Below are positions 17,896-25,975 of a DNA stretch of 64,000 nucleotides, in pieces. The DNA lies in assembly GCF_009709555.1 (NCBI RefSeq), contig NZ_WJBG01000167.1:108820-172819 (forward strand), in the 5' to 3' direction. The notes under the pieces were generated by a model that worked only from the letters and a program-made list of their open reading frames with translations, had not been told where the DNA came from and did no database searches. The stretch comes from Streptomyces blattellae. Lineage in GTDB: Bacteria; Actinomycetota; Actinomycetes; Streptomycetales; Streptomycetaceae. Position 1 is the stretch's first letter. Every line of letters begins with the position of its first letter. The position numbers were made by a program, and so were the translations under genes.

Positions 17896-20219
17896 CAGCC
17901 CGAACAGCGACCACCACCCAGCCGGCCCATGCGGCCGCCGGCCCCGTCCACGGCACCTGGGAGCCCGCCCCCGCCACCCGCTGGGAGGACGGCTTCCTCA
18001 GCGGCAACGGCCATCACGGCACCCTTGTGTTCGGGGATCCGAACGATGAGCGAGTCGTCGTCACCCACCACACCCTCGTGCGCCCCAACGGCAGCGAGAG
18101 CGCCCGCCCGCCCGAACTGGCCTCCCGACTCCCCGAACTCCAGGACCGGTTGCTCGCCGGGGAGACGCGGGCGGCGGAGACCTTCACGGACGGGCGCGAC
18201 CTGACGTGGGCGCAGCCCTTCCATCCGGCCTTCGGGATACGGCTGCGGAGCGCGTCGGGCACCCGCACGCACTACCGCCGCTCGGTCGACTTCACCACCG
18301 GCGTCACCCAGGCCGAGAGCGACGGCTGGGCCAGCCGCGTCTTCGTCTCCCGCGCCGACGACGTCATCGTCCAGCAGGTCACCGCCGCCGACCTGACCAT
18401 CGCCCTCGACCACCGCCTCCCCGGCGCCCCGCACGACCTGGCCGTCGGCCACGGCGCCGTCCCCACCGCCGACGGCGCCCTGCTGAACCTGCGCGCCCGC
18501 TACCCCGGCGGCGACCGCGCGTACACGGGCGTCACGCTGGTCATCGTCACCGGCGGCCACAGGACGCTCACACCGCTCGGACTCCGGGTCGCCGGCGCCG
18601 ACTCGGTCCTGCTGCTGACCCGCGTGGTGCGCCACACCGGCGAGGCCGACCTACCCGCCCTGTCCCGGGCCCTGCGGGACCTGGCAGCGCCCCGAAGGGG
18701 CGCGGGGAACTGCGCGACCAGCCACGACGCAGCCGCAGACGATCGACGCCCCATCGCGGCACACCCCGCGGAGCGCATACCACCGGAAGGCGGCGACCCG
18801 TACACCCGCCTGCTGGACCGCCACACCGCCCTGCACCGCACCGCCTACGCGCGCGTGACGCTCGACCTGGACGCGAACCCCGCCGAACGCGCCCTGCCGG
18901 GCTCCGAGTTGCTCGGACACCCCGGGAGCCCGGCCCTGCTGGAACGCCTCTTCGCCGCAGGCCGCTACCACCTGCTGTCCGCCGCGGGCCTGTGCCCGCC
19001 CCGCCTCACCGGCCTGTGGACCGGCGACTGGAACACGGCGTGGTCGGGCGCGTTCACCAACGACGCCAACGTCAACCTCCAGACCGCATCGGCCGCAGCC
19101 GCAGCGCTCCCCGAAGTCACCGAAGCCCTCGCCGCCCTGATCGACCGTCAGCTGCCGCACTGGCGCGACAACGCCCGCGCGGTCTTCGGCACCCGGGGCG
19201 CCGTCGCCCCCGCCCACAGCGACGGCGAGTCGGGGCTGACGTACCACTACAGCCGCGAATACCCGCTGCACCTGTGGACCGCCGGGGCCGACTGGCTGCT
19301 CAAGCCGCTCGTCGACCACGACGAGACCCGCGGCGAACGCGACCCGCGCACCGCCGACGCGCTCGCCGAAGTCGCCCTGTTCTACGAGGACTTCCTCACC
19401 CGCACCGATGACGACGGACACGTCGTCGTCGTGCCCTCCTACTCACCCGAGAACCGGCCCGCGAACGCGAGCTGGGGCGCGATCAACGCGGCCATGGACC
19501 TCTCCGCGGCCCGGCACGCCCTGCGCACGGCCGCCGAGTACCACCCGGAGAAGGCGGAAACGTGGCAGGCCCTCGCCGACAGGCTTCCGCCGCACAGGAC
19601 CAATGACGACGGCGCACTCGCGGAATGGGCCTGGCCCGGACTCGCCGACACCTACGACCACCGCCACCTCAGCCACCTCTACGGCGTCTGGCCGCTCGAC
19701 GAGATCAACCCCTACGACACCCCGGACCTCGCCGCCGCCGCACACCGCGCCCTCGAACTCCGCGGCGCCGAGAACGACTCGGCACACGGCCACCTCCACC
19801 ACGCCCTCGTCGCGGCCCGCCTGCGCGACGGCGACCGTGTGGCGCACGCCCTCGGCCAGGTCCTCAAGGCCGACTGCTTCCACACCTCGCTGATGAGTTC
19901 GCACTACCCGGACCTCGACGTCTACAACGCGGACGCCGCCCACACGCTGCCCGCCGTCGTCATCGAGATGCTCGTGCAGTCGACCCCCAACCGGCTGGTG
20001 CTGCTGCCCGCGCTCCCGGCGGCGTATCCGAGAGGCGAACTCCGCGGCATCCGCACGAGGTTCGGGGCGGAAGTCGACCTGAGCTGGAGCCCACGACAGG
20101 CGACCGCCGTCATACGTCCCACCCGCACACACCGCGTAGAACTCCGGACTTCCTCCGGCGCACGGCCACTGGACCTCGTCGCCGGAGAAGACCACGTCCT
20201 CCATCCGGGGGCGTGGTAG
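17892..20219 (+). CDS. GH95 alpha-L-fucosidase/galactosidase family protein
   Basis: 775 aa. The N-terminal beta domain starts WEDGFLSGNGHHGTLVFG. The (alpha/alpha)6 region carries TNDANVNLQTA (the Asn pair that activates water) and PSYSPENRP (the probable acid Glu). No signal peptide. It likely removes alpha-L-fucose, or L-galactose, from imported xyloglucan oligosaccharides. An insertion around residues 265-300 (LAAPRRGAGNCATSHDAA) is encoded by a copy of an intergenic repeat and is not expected in the family. Start ATG 17892 overlaps the GH42 stop. Confidence 0.88.
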   Translation: MTARTATTTQPAHAAAGPVHGTWEPAPATRWEDGFLSGNGHHGTLVFGDPNDERVVVTHHTLVRPNGSESARPPELASRLPELQDRLLAGETRAAETFTDGRDLTWAQPFHPAFGIRLRSASGTRTHYRRSVDFTTGVTQAESDGWASRVFVSRADDVIVQQVTAADLTIALDHRLPGAPHDLAVGHGAVPTADGALLNLRARYPGGDRAYTGVTLVIVTGGHRTLTPLGLRVAGADSVLLLTRVVRHTGEADLPALSRALRDLAAPRRGAGNCATSHDAAADDRRPIAAHPAERIPPEGGDPYTRLLDRHTALHRTAYARVTLDLDANPAERALPGSELLGHPGSPALLERLFAAGRYHLLSAAGLCPPRLTGLWTGDWNTAWSGAFTNDANVNLQTASAAAAALPEVTEALAALIDRQLPHWRDNARAVFGTRGAVAPAHSDGESGLTYHYSREYPLHLWTAGADWLLKPLVDHDETRGERDPRTADALAEVALFYEDFLTRTDDDGHVVVVPSYSPENRPANASWGAINAAMDLSAARHALRTAAEYHPEKAETWQALADRLPPHRTNDDGALAEWAWPGLADTYDHRHLSHLYGVWPLDEINPYDTPDLAAAAHRALELRGAENDSAHGHLHHALVAARLRDGDRVAHALGQVLKADCFHTSLMSSHYPDLDVYNADAAHTLPAVVIEMLVQSTPNRLVLLPALPAAYPRGELRGIRTRFGAEVDLSWSPRQATAVIRPTRTHRVELRTSSGARPLDLVAGEDHVLHPGAW
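18697..18727. repeat. 31-bp dispersed repeat inside the GH95 gene
   Basis: Identical in inverted orientation to 13674-13704. It is read in frame, without a stop, as part of an Arg/Ala-rich insertion. Confidence 0.85.
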
Positions 20220-20257
20220 TCACCCCCGCAACTCCCCCCACCCATGGAAGGGACACC

Positions 20258-20974
20258 ATGGCAAAGAACACACTCCGCAAGCTCACCATGGCCGTACTGG
20301 CCCCGGCGATGGCCCTCGGCGCCACCGTCGGTCTCGCCTCCGCCCCCGCCCAGGCCGCCGTCTGGAACTCCTGCGACCAGTGGGGCAACACCAGCCTGAA
20401 CGGCTACACGCTCTACAACAACATCTGGGGCTCCGGCGCCGGCAGCCAGTGCGTCTGGGCCAACTCCGGTACCAACTGGGGCGTCTGGGCAGACCACCCC
20501 AACACCGGCGGCATCAAGTCCTACCCGAACTCCAAGAGGGTGGTCAACAAGACCATCGCCTCCCTCGGATCGCTCACCAGCAGCTACAACGTCACCGTCC
20601 CGTCGTCCGGCGCGTACAACACGTCGTACGACATCTGGGACACCGATTACGACTACGAGATCATGCTCTGGGTCAACTACAACGGAGCCGTCGGCCCGCT
20701 CGGCACCTCGCAGGGCAGCGTCACCCTCGGCGGCCACACCTGGAACGTCTACCGGGGCAACAACGGCGCCAATGAGGTGTTCTCGTTCCTGCGGACGTCC
20801 GACTCCACCTCCGGCAACGTGGACATCAAGCCGATCCTCAACTGGGTCTCCACCACCAAGGGCTGGATGTCCAGCAACGAGACCATCGGCGACGTCCAGT
20901 TCGGCTACGAGATCACCTCGTCCTCCGGCGGCCTCGACTTCGTCACCAACAACCTGACGGTCAGCAGCAGCTGA
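20258..20974 (+). CDS. Secreted GH12 endoglucanase/xyloglucanase
   Basis: 238 aa. Sec signal peptide MAKNTLRKLTMAVLAPAMAL with cleavage after APAQAA. The mature GH12 jelly roll has the nucleophile Glu134 in DYEIMLWVNYNG and acid/base Glu218 in FGYEITSS. No binding module. It probably acts with GH74 on the xyloglucan backbone, though GH12 enzymes also cut beta-1,4-glucans. GGAAGGGA precedes ATG 20258. 38 bases after GH95, so probably in the same transcript. Confidence 0.92.
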   Translation: MAKNTLRKLTMAVLAPAMALGATVGLASAPAQAAVWNSCDQWGNTSLNGYTLYNNIWGSGAGSQCVWANSGTNWGVWADHPNTGGIKSYPNSKRVVNKTIASLGSLTSSYNVTVPSSGAYNTSYDIWDTDYDYEIMLWVNYNGAVGPLGTSQGSVTLGGHTWNVYRGNNGANEVFSFLRTSDSTSGNVDIKPILNWVSTTKGWMSSNETIGDVQFGYEITSSSGGLDFVTNNLTVSSS

Positions 20975-20996
20975 CCGCCACCGGGCCGGGGCCGGT

Positions 20997-21014
20997 CCGT
21001 GCCGTCAGGCACGG
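20997..21014. terminator. Hairpin between convergent GH12 and sulfotransferase genes
   Basis: CCGTGCC / GGCACGG, 7-bp stem with a GTCA loop, overlapping the sulfotransferase stop codon. Confidence 0.55.
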
Positions 21015-22192
21015 TCGACCTCGGCCCGCAGCGCGTTGTAGTCGGCGAAGGCGGACTCGACTCCCGTGCGGGTGAGGCCGTAGCGGGACAGGTCGTACCG
21101 GTGGGGGCGGCTGCCTTTGAGCCGGGTGGCGACCTCGGGGAGCCGGGCGGTGCCGGTGTCGGTCCAGCGGGCGCCGACGGCCTCGTACAGCTTGGGGGCG
21201 CCGGCGGCCGGGTCGGAGCCGAGCCAGGAGTACGGGACGTCGACCAGGGACCCGTGGGGCATGTCGGCACGGGCCGCGAGCCCTCGCTGTACGGAGCGGC
21301 TCAGCAGGTCGAGCCAGGTGGCGCCGAGGGCGGGCAGGTCCACGTGGCGCCGGGAGAGGACCATGCCGCACTCGACCAGACTGCAGAACGAGGCGACGGC
21401 GGTCGCCGGGTCGCGGTGCGTCCACACGAGCGTGGCGTCGGGGAACACGGCGAGCAGGGCGTCCAGGTTTCCGGTGTGCATGGGGGACTTCAGGATCCAG
21501 CGGCGGCGCGGGCGGCCGTGCTGGAGCACCTGGAAGCACTGCTTGAGGTGGCGGTAGTCGGGGGTGAAGTCCCGCTCGAACTGCCGGGCGTGGTACTCCG
21601 GCAGATGGGCCTGGGACAGCGGCACCAGGGCGTGCGGCAGGAGGAAGGTGCACTCCTCAGGGCCCTCGGCGGTCATGGGGTGGATGTCGCGGAAGCGCGG
21701 AGTGAGCAGATAGGTGCCGTTCAGCGTCCGGCGTGCGGATGTGATCGCCCGTTGCCGTTCGCGCGGCGACGGGTCGAGGCCGGGGGCGAGCAGTTCCCAC
21801 AGCCGGGGGCAGCGGTGCTCGCCGGAGAGGGACAGCACGCTGTGGGTGAGGGTGGTGGCGGTGCGCGGGAGCCCCACCACGAACACCGGCTTCTCGATGG
21901 GCTCCTGCTCGATGGCGGGATGCTCGGCGATCAGCCGCCGGATCCGGGCCCGGTTGGTGAGGTGCCTGCGGACGTGGGCCCGCGCGGACTGCCAGCCGAC
22001 CGGCGACAGGTCCTCGTCGGCCGCCCACTCGCGCAGCAGCGACCGGAAGCCGTCGACGAACCACTCGTCCCCGTCCGTCTGCCCGGCTTCGGCGGCGATC
22101 CGGTCGAAGGTCCGGTCCGGGTCGCGCCGGGAGCCGAACGCGGGCCGCAGCAACAGATTGGCCAGCGTCACAGGGAGGGGAGCGGAGGGCAC
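21005..22192 (-). CDS. Sulfotransferase family protein
   Basis: 395 aa. KPVFVVGLPRTATTLTHSVL is the 5'-phosphosulfate-binding loop and TLVWTHRDPATAVASF the 3'-phosphate site of PAPS-dependent sulfotransferases (Sulfotransfer_3 type). It would move sulfate from PAPS to a hydroxyl or amine; the acceptor is unknown. No signal peptide. I chose GTG 22192 with AAAGGAAG at a spacing of 8; a longer start at 22240 is possible. Same strand as the alpha-xylosidase, 97 bases behind it, so it may be co-transcribed. Its role in a xyloglucan locus is unclear. Confidence 0.82.
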   Translation of the reverse strand: MPSAPLPVTLANLLLRPAFGSRRDPDRTFDRIAAEAGQTDGDEWFVDGFRSLLREWAADEDLSPVGWQSARAHVRRHLTNRARIRRLIAEHPAIEQEPIEKPVFVVGLPRTATTLTHSVLSLSGEHRCPRLWELLAPGLDPSPRERQRAITSARRTLNGTYLLTPRFRDIHPMTAEGPEECTFLLPHALVPLSQAHLPEYHARQFERDFTPDYRHLKQCFQVLQHGRPRRRWILKSPMHTGNLDALLAVFPDATLVWTHRDPATAVASFCSLVECGMVLSRRHVDLPALGATWLDLLSRSVQRGLAARADMPHGSLVDVPYSWLGSDPAAGAPKLYEAVGARWTDTGTARLPEVATRLKGSRPHRYDLSRYGLTRTGVESAFADYNALRAEVDRA

Positions 22193-22289
22193 GAGGAGGG
22201 CTTCCTTTCTCCGGCACGCGACGACGCGGTCAGCGAACAAGTCTGCAAGACAGAGAAGTTGACCGAACCACCGCCCTCGCCCGGCGCCG

Positions 22290-24335
22290 CTACTCCGTCA
22301 CCGGCAGCTTCGCCCCGTCCCGCAGAAACAGCGGGATGCGGTCCAGAGGGGCGTCGACCGTCACGGTCGTACCGCCGCCGTACGTCGCACCCGTCCACGC
22401 GTCCGTCCATGTCGCGCCCGCCGGGAGATACGCCGTGCGGGCCGTGGCGCCCGCCGTGAGTACCGGGGCGACCAGGAGGTCCCGGCCGAAGAGGTAGGAG
22501 TCGTCGACGGACCAGGTCGCCTGGTCCTCGGGGAACTCCAGGAAGAGGGGGCGCATGACGGGCAGGCCCTCCTCGTGGGCCTCGCGCATGACCTGGAGGA
22601 CGTACGGCTTCAGGCGCTCGCGCAGCCGCAGGTACTGCTCCAGGATCGCGCCGGCCCTCTCGCCGTAGGACCAGACCTCGTTCGGGCCGCCGGTCATCTC
22701 CGGGCCCAGCGGCATGCCGGGGTCGCGGAAGCCGTGCAGACGCATCAGCGGGGACAGCGCGCCGAACTGGAACCAGCGGACCATGACTTCCTGGTACGCG
22801 GGGTCGGTGGGGTCGCCGCCGTGGAAGCCGCCGATGTCCGTGTTCCACCACGGGATGCCGGACAGGGCGGTGTTGAGGCCCGCCGCGATCTGGCGGCGCA
22901 GGGTCGCGAAGTCGGTGCCGATGTCGCCGGACCACAGGGCGGCGCCGTAGCGCTGACTGCCCGCCCAGGCCGAGCGGTTGAGGGTGACGACCTCGGACTC
23001 GCCCTCCGCGGCCAGGCCTTCGTAGAAGGCGCGGGAGTTCTCGGCCGGGTACATGTTGCCGACCTCCAGGCCCGGGCCCGCCCAGTAGCGCAGGTTCTCC
23101 TGGAAGCCCGGCTTCAGCTCCGGCTCGCAGGCGTCCAGCCAGAAGGCGTTGATGCCGTACGGGTCCAGGTAGTTCGCCTTCACCTTCGACCACATGAACT
23201 CCCGCGCTTCGGGGTTCGTGGCGTCGTAGAAGGCGACCTGGACGGTGGAGGCGACCTCCTTGTCGGGCCAGTCGGCGTGCGCGACGGGGCCGTACTGGGT
23301 GCCGATGAAGTAGCCGCGCTGCTCCATGACCGGGTGGTTCTCGCTCAGCGGGGACACCGACGGCCAGACCGACACGACGAGCTTGATGCCCAGTTCCGCC
23401 AGCTCCCGCACCATCGCCGCAGGGTCCGGCCACTCCTTCGGGTCGAACTTCCACTCGCCCAGGTGGGTCCAGTGGAAGAAGTCGCAGACGATGGCCGAGA
23501 TGGGCAGCCCTCTGCGCTTGTACTCCCGTGCCACCGCGAGGAGTTCGTCCTGCGTGCGGTAGCGCAGCTTGCACTGCCAGAAGCCCGCCGCCCACTCCGG
23601 CAGCATCGGGGTGCGGCCGGTCACCGCGCTGTAGCGGCGCTGGGCGTCGGCCGGGCTGGTGCCCGCGGTGATCCAGTAGTCGATCTGGCGGGCCGAGTCC
23701 GCGACCCAGCGGGTGCCGTTGCCCGCCAGCTCGACGCGGCCGATCGCCGGGTTGTTCCACAGCAGGGTGTAGCTGCGGCTGGAGGTGAGGACCGGGATGC
23801 CGACCTCGGCGTTGCGCTGGACCAGGTCCAGGACCAGGCCCTTCTGGTCCAGGCGCCCGTGCTGGTGCTGGCCGAGACCGAACAGCTTCTCGTCCTCATA
23901 GGCGGCGAAGCGCTGCTCCAGGCGGTGGTGGCCGTTGCCGACGGCCGTGTAGAGGCGGGGGCCCGGCCACCAGAAGTGGGCGCGTTCCTCGGCGAGGATC
24001 TCGGACAGGTCGTCCGTCCGCAGGAACCGGATCATCCCCTCGGCGTTCACCTCGACGGTCAGCGCGCCGACCGTCAGCCGGCCCTCTCCGTCCCCGGCCT
24101 TGACCGTGGCCTCGGTCACCGGAGCCTCGGCCGGCAGAGCGCCGGGCAGTCCGTCGAGCACGGGACCGCCGAGCCGGGCCCGGACCCGCACCGCGTCCGG
24201 GCCCCACGGCTCGATGCGTACGGTCTCCTGGCGGCCGCTCCATTCCAGCGCACCGTCCCGCTCACGGAACGTGCCGACGGTGGGGGACGACTGCGCGAGG
24301 CTGACCTCGGGCTGGGTTTCGTCAGACCGGCTCAC
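22290..24335 (-). CDS. GH31 alpha-xylosidase
   Basis: 681 aa. The nucleophile is Asp401 in FWLDACEPE, a form associated with alpha-xylosidases, and the acid/base Asp471 in WSGDIGTDF. LSGIPWWNTDIGGF is another GH31 signature. An N-terminal beta domain and C-terminal beta domains frame the barrel. No signal peptide, so cytoplasmic. It should release xylose from the non-reducing end of xyloglucan oligosaccharides, alternating with GH3. GTG 24335 has GGAGG six bases upstream. Downstream of lacI on the same strand, after a hairpin. Confidence 0.92.
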   Translation of the reverse strand: MSRSDETQPEVSLAQSSPTVGTFRERDGALEWSGRQETVRIEPWGPDAVRVRARLGGPVLDGLPGALPAEAPVTEATVKAGDGEGRLTVGALTVEVNAEGMIRFLRTDDLSEILAEERAHFWWPGPRLYTAVGNGHHRLEQRFAAYEDEKLFGLGQHQHGRLDQKGLVLDLVQRNAEVGIPVLTSSRSYTLLWNNPAIGRVELAGNGTRWVADSARQIDYWITAGTSPADAQRRYSAVTGRTPMLPEWAAGFWQCKLRYRTQDELLAVAREYKRRGLPISAIVCDFFHWTHLGEWKFDPKEWPDPAAMVRELAELGIKLVVSVWPSVSPLSENHPVMEQRGYFIGTQYGPVAHADWPDKEVASTVQVAFYDATNPEAREFMWSKVKANYLDPYGINAFWLDACEPELKPGFQENLRYWAGPGLEVGNMYPAENSRAFYEGLAAEGESEVVTLNRSAWAGSQRYGAALWSGDIGTDFATLRRQIAAGLNTALSGIPWWNTDIGGFHGGDPTDPAYQEVMVRWFQFGALSPLMRLHGFRDPGMPLGPEMTGGPNEVWSYGERAGAILEQYLRLRERLKPYVLQVMREAHEEGLPVMRPLFLEFPEDQATWSVDDSYLFGRDLLVAPVLTAGATARTAYLPAGATWTDAWTGATYGGGTTVTVDAPLDRIPLFLRDGAKLPVTE

Positions 24336-24607
24336 CGGTGACCTCCGACCATGTCGCGGGCAGTTACCCAGCTGATCCGGTGAGCTACGCAACGTGTGCG
24401 GCGAGAGCCAAGCACGCGCAACCTCCTTGTCTTTCGGGGCAACCGGGCTGGTTCCGACCCGGCTGGTGCTGATCGCGTATGACTCGGGCGTTCGCTGAGC
24501 GACCGAGCGGCGTGAGCCAGGAATCCCCCTGCACCAACGGGGGAGGGTTCAAGAGGCGTGCTCCTCAGGGGGGCGTGAGCACGGGGTGCCCCGGCAAGGG
24601 CACATGA

Positions 24608-24638
24608 CCGGCGTCGGCAGTCGTCATGCCGACGCCGG
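24608..24638. terminator. Hairpin at the end of the lacI gene
   Basis: Perfect 12-bp stem CCGGCGTCGGCA / TGCCGACGCCGG with a 7-base loop that includes the lacI stop codon. It may attenuate read-through from lacI into GH31. Confidence 0.7.
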
Positions 24639-25631
24639 CCCCGAGCTCGCCCTGACCGTCAGCTCGGGGGCGATGAGTACGACTTCGTCCTTGCCCCGCC
24701 CGTCCAGCTTGGCGACGAGGTGCTCGACGGCGTGCCGGCCCATCTCCTGGGCGGGGATGGCGACCGAGGTGAGCCGCACCGAGGCCTGGGTGGCGACCTG
24801 GTCGGGGCAGATCGCGACCACCGACACGTCCTCGGGGATGGCGCGGCCCTGCTGGCGCAGCAGGGCGAGGAGCGGTTCGACCGCCGACTCGTTCTGTACG
24901 ACGAACCCCGTGGTGCCGGGGCGCTCGTCGAGGATGCGGGCGAGGGTCACGGCCATGGCGTCGTATCCGCCGTCACAGGGGCGGTGCAGCAGTCGTACCC
25001 CCAACTCCTGGGAACGGCCGCGGAGTCCGTCGAGGGTGCGCTCGGCGAACCCGGTGTGGCGCTCGTAGACCGCGGGCGCCTCGCCGATGACAGCGATGTC
25101 GCGGTGCCCCAGCATCGCCAGGTGCTCCAGGCACAGCGCGCCCGTCGCCCTGAAGTCCAGGTCGACGCAGGTCATGCCGGTGGTGTCGGCGGGCAGTCCG
25201 ATCAGCACGGACGGCTGGTCGGTGCCGCGCAGCAACGGCAGCCGCTCGTCGTCGAGTTCGACGTCCATCAGGATCATCGCGTCGGCGAGCCCGCTGCCGG
25301 TGACCCGGCGTACGGCGTCGGGGCCCTCCTCGCCGGTGAGCAGCAGGACGTCGTACCCGTGCGTACGGGCCGTGGTGGCCACCGCGATGGCGATCTCCAT
25401 CATCACCGGCACGTACATGTCCGTGCGCAGCGGGATCATCAGCGCGATGATGTTCGACCTGCTGCTGGCCAGGGCGCGGGCGCCCGCGTTCGGGTGGTAG
25501 CCGAGTTCGCGGATGCTCTGTTCGACCCGCTGCCGGGTGGTCGTGGAGATGGACCGCTTGCCACTGAGGACATAGCTCACCGTGCTCGCCGAGACTCCGG
25601 CGTGCTGGGCGACCTCGGCAAGGGTGACCAT
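24624..25631 (-). CDS. LacI-family regulator of the xyloglucan locus
   Basis: 335 aa. The N-terminal helix-turn-helix VTLAEVAQHAGVSASTVSYV and the hinge helix NAGARALASSRSN are canonical. The rest is a periplasmic-binding-protein-like sugar sensor domain with the dimer region. I chose ATG 25631, with GGAGAG upstream; a TTG at 25643 is less likely. Two copies of the local GAAGCGCTTC palindrome lie upstream, and further copies lie at the GH3 and transporter promoters, so it very probably represses those genes and itself until a xyloglucan-derived sugar binds. Confidence 0.93.
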   Translation of the reverse strand: MVTLAEVAQHAGVSASTVSYVLSGKRSISTTTRQRVEQSIRELGYHPNAGARALASSRSNIIALMIPLRTDMYVPVMMEIAIAVATTARTHGYDVLLLTGEEGPDAVRRVTGSGLADAMILMDVELDDERLPLLRGTDQPSVLIGLPADTTGMTCVDLDFRATGALCLEHLAMLGHRDIAVIGEAPAVYERHTGFAERTLDGLRGRSQELGVRLLHRPCDGGYDAMAVTLARILDERPGTTGFVVQNESAVEPLLALLRQQGRAIPEDVSVVAICPDQVATQASVRLTSVAIPAQEMGRHAVEHLVAKLDGRGKDEVVLIAPELTVRASSGPASA

Positions 25632-25648
25632 CCAGCTCTCCAAGTGTT

Positions 25649-25662
25649 GTGAAGCGCTTCGA
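25649..25662. promoter_or_regulatory. LacI-type operator adjacent to the lacI start
   Basis: Core GAAGCGCTTC (25651-25660) inside the near-palindrome TTGTGAAGCGCTTCGACAA. One base differs from the perfect sites. 18 bases before the lacI ATG, so autoregulation is likely. Confidence 0.75.
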
Positions 25663-25738
25663 CAATGCGCGATGCGGATTTCGGCGGGGTGGGGGTGGTT
25701 CGACAGTAGCCCTACCGGGGGTGGGTGTCCATAGGTTG

Positions 25739-25752
25739 TCGAAGCGCTTCGA
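25739..25752. promoter_or_regulatory. Second LacI-type operator upstream of lacI
   Basis: Perfect TCGAAGCGCTTCGA, about 90 bases from the first lacI-proximal site. The spacing would allow loop formation between two bound dimers. Confidence 0.75.
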
Positions 25753-25975
25753 CTCGGACTTGCCGGAGGGCGCGGGGCGCCGGGTGGTTCGTCCCGGATC
25801 GGCCTTCCCGGGGTGCGGGCTCCTGCCTACCACGACCGGCCGCGGGGGGCTACGGAACGGAGGTGGACCGCGCGAGGGGTGGTGGGGTCGTCCGGTATCG
25901 GGTAGTAACGATCCAGTAGCACCAGTCAGTAACGTGCGGCCCCAAGATCCCCCTATTCGCGGCGAGGTGAGCCTC

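Larger units (their letters stand above)
25632..25975. other. Divergent control region of lacI and acyl-CoA dehydrogenase
   Basis: Contains two lacI operators on the left. On the right a heptamer AGTAACG is repeated at 25904-25910 and 25928-25934, which may be the dehydrogenase promoter or its operator. No gene is supported. Confidence 0.55.
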
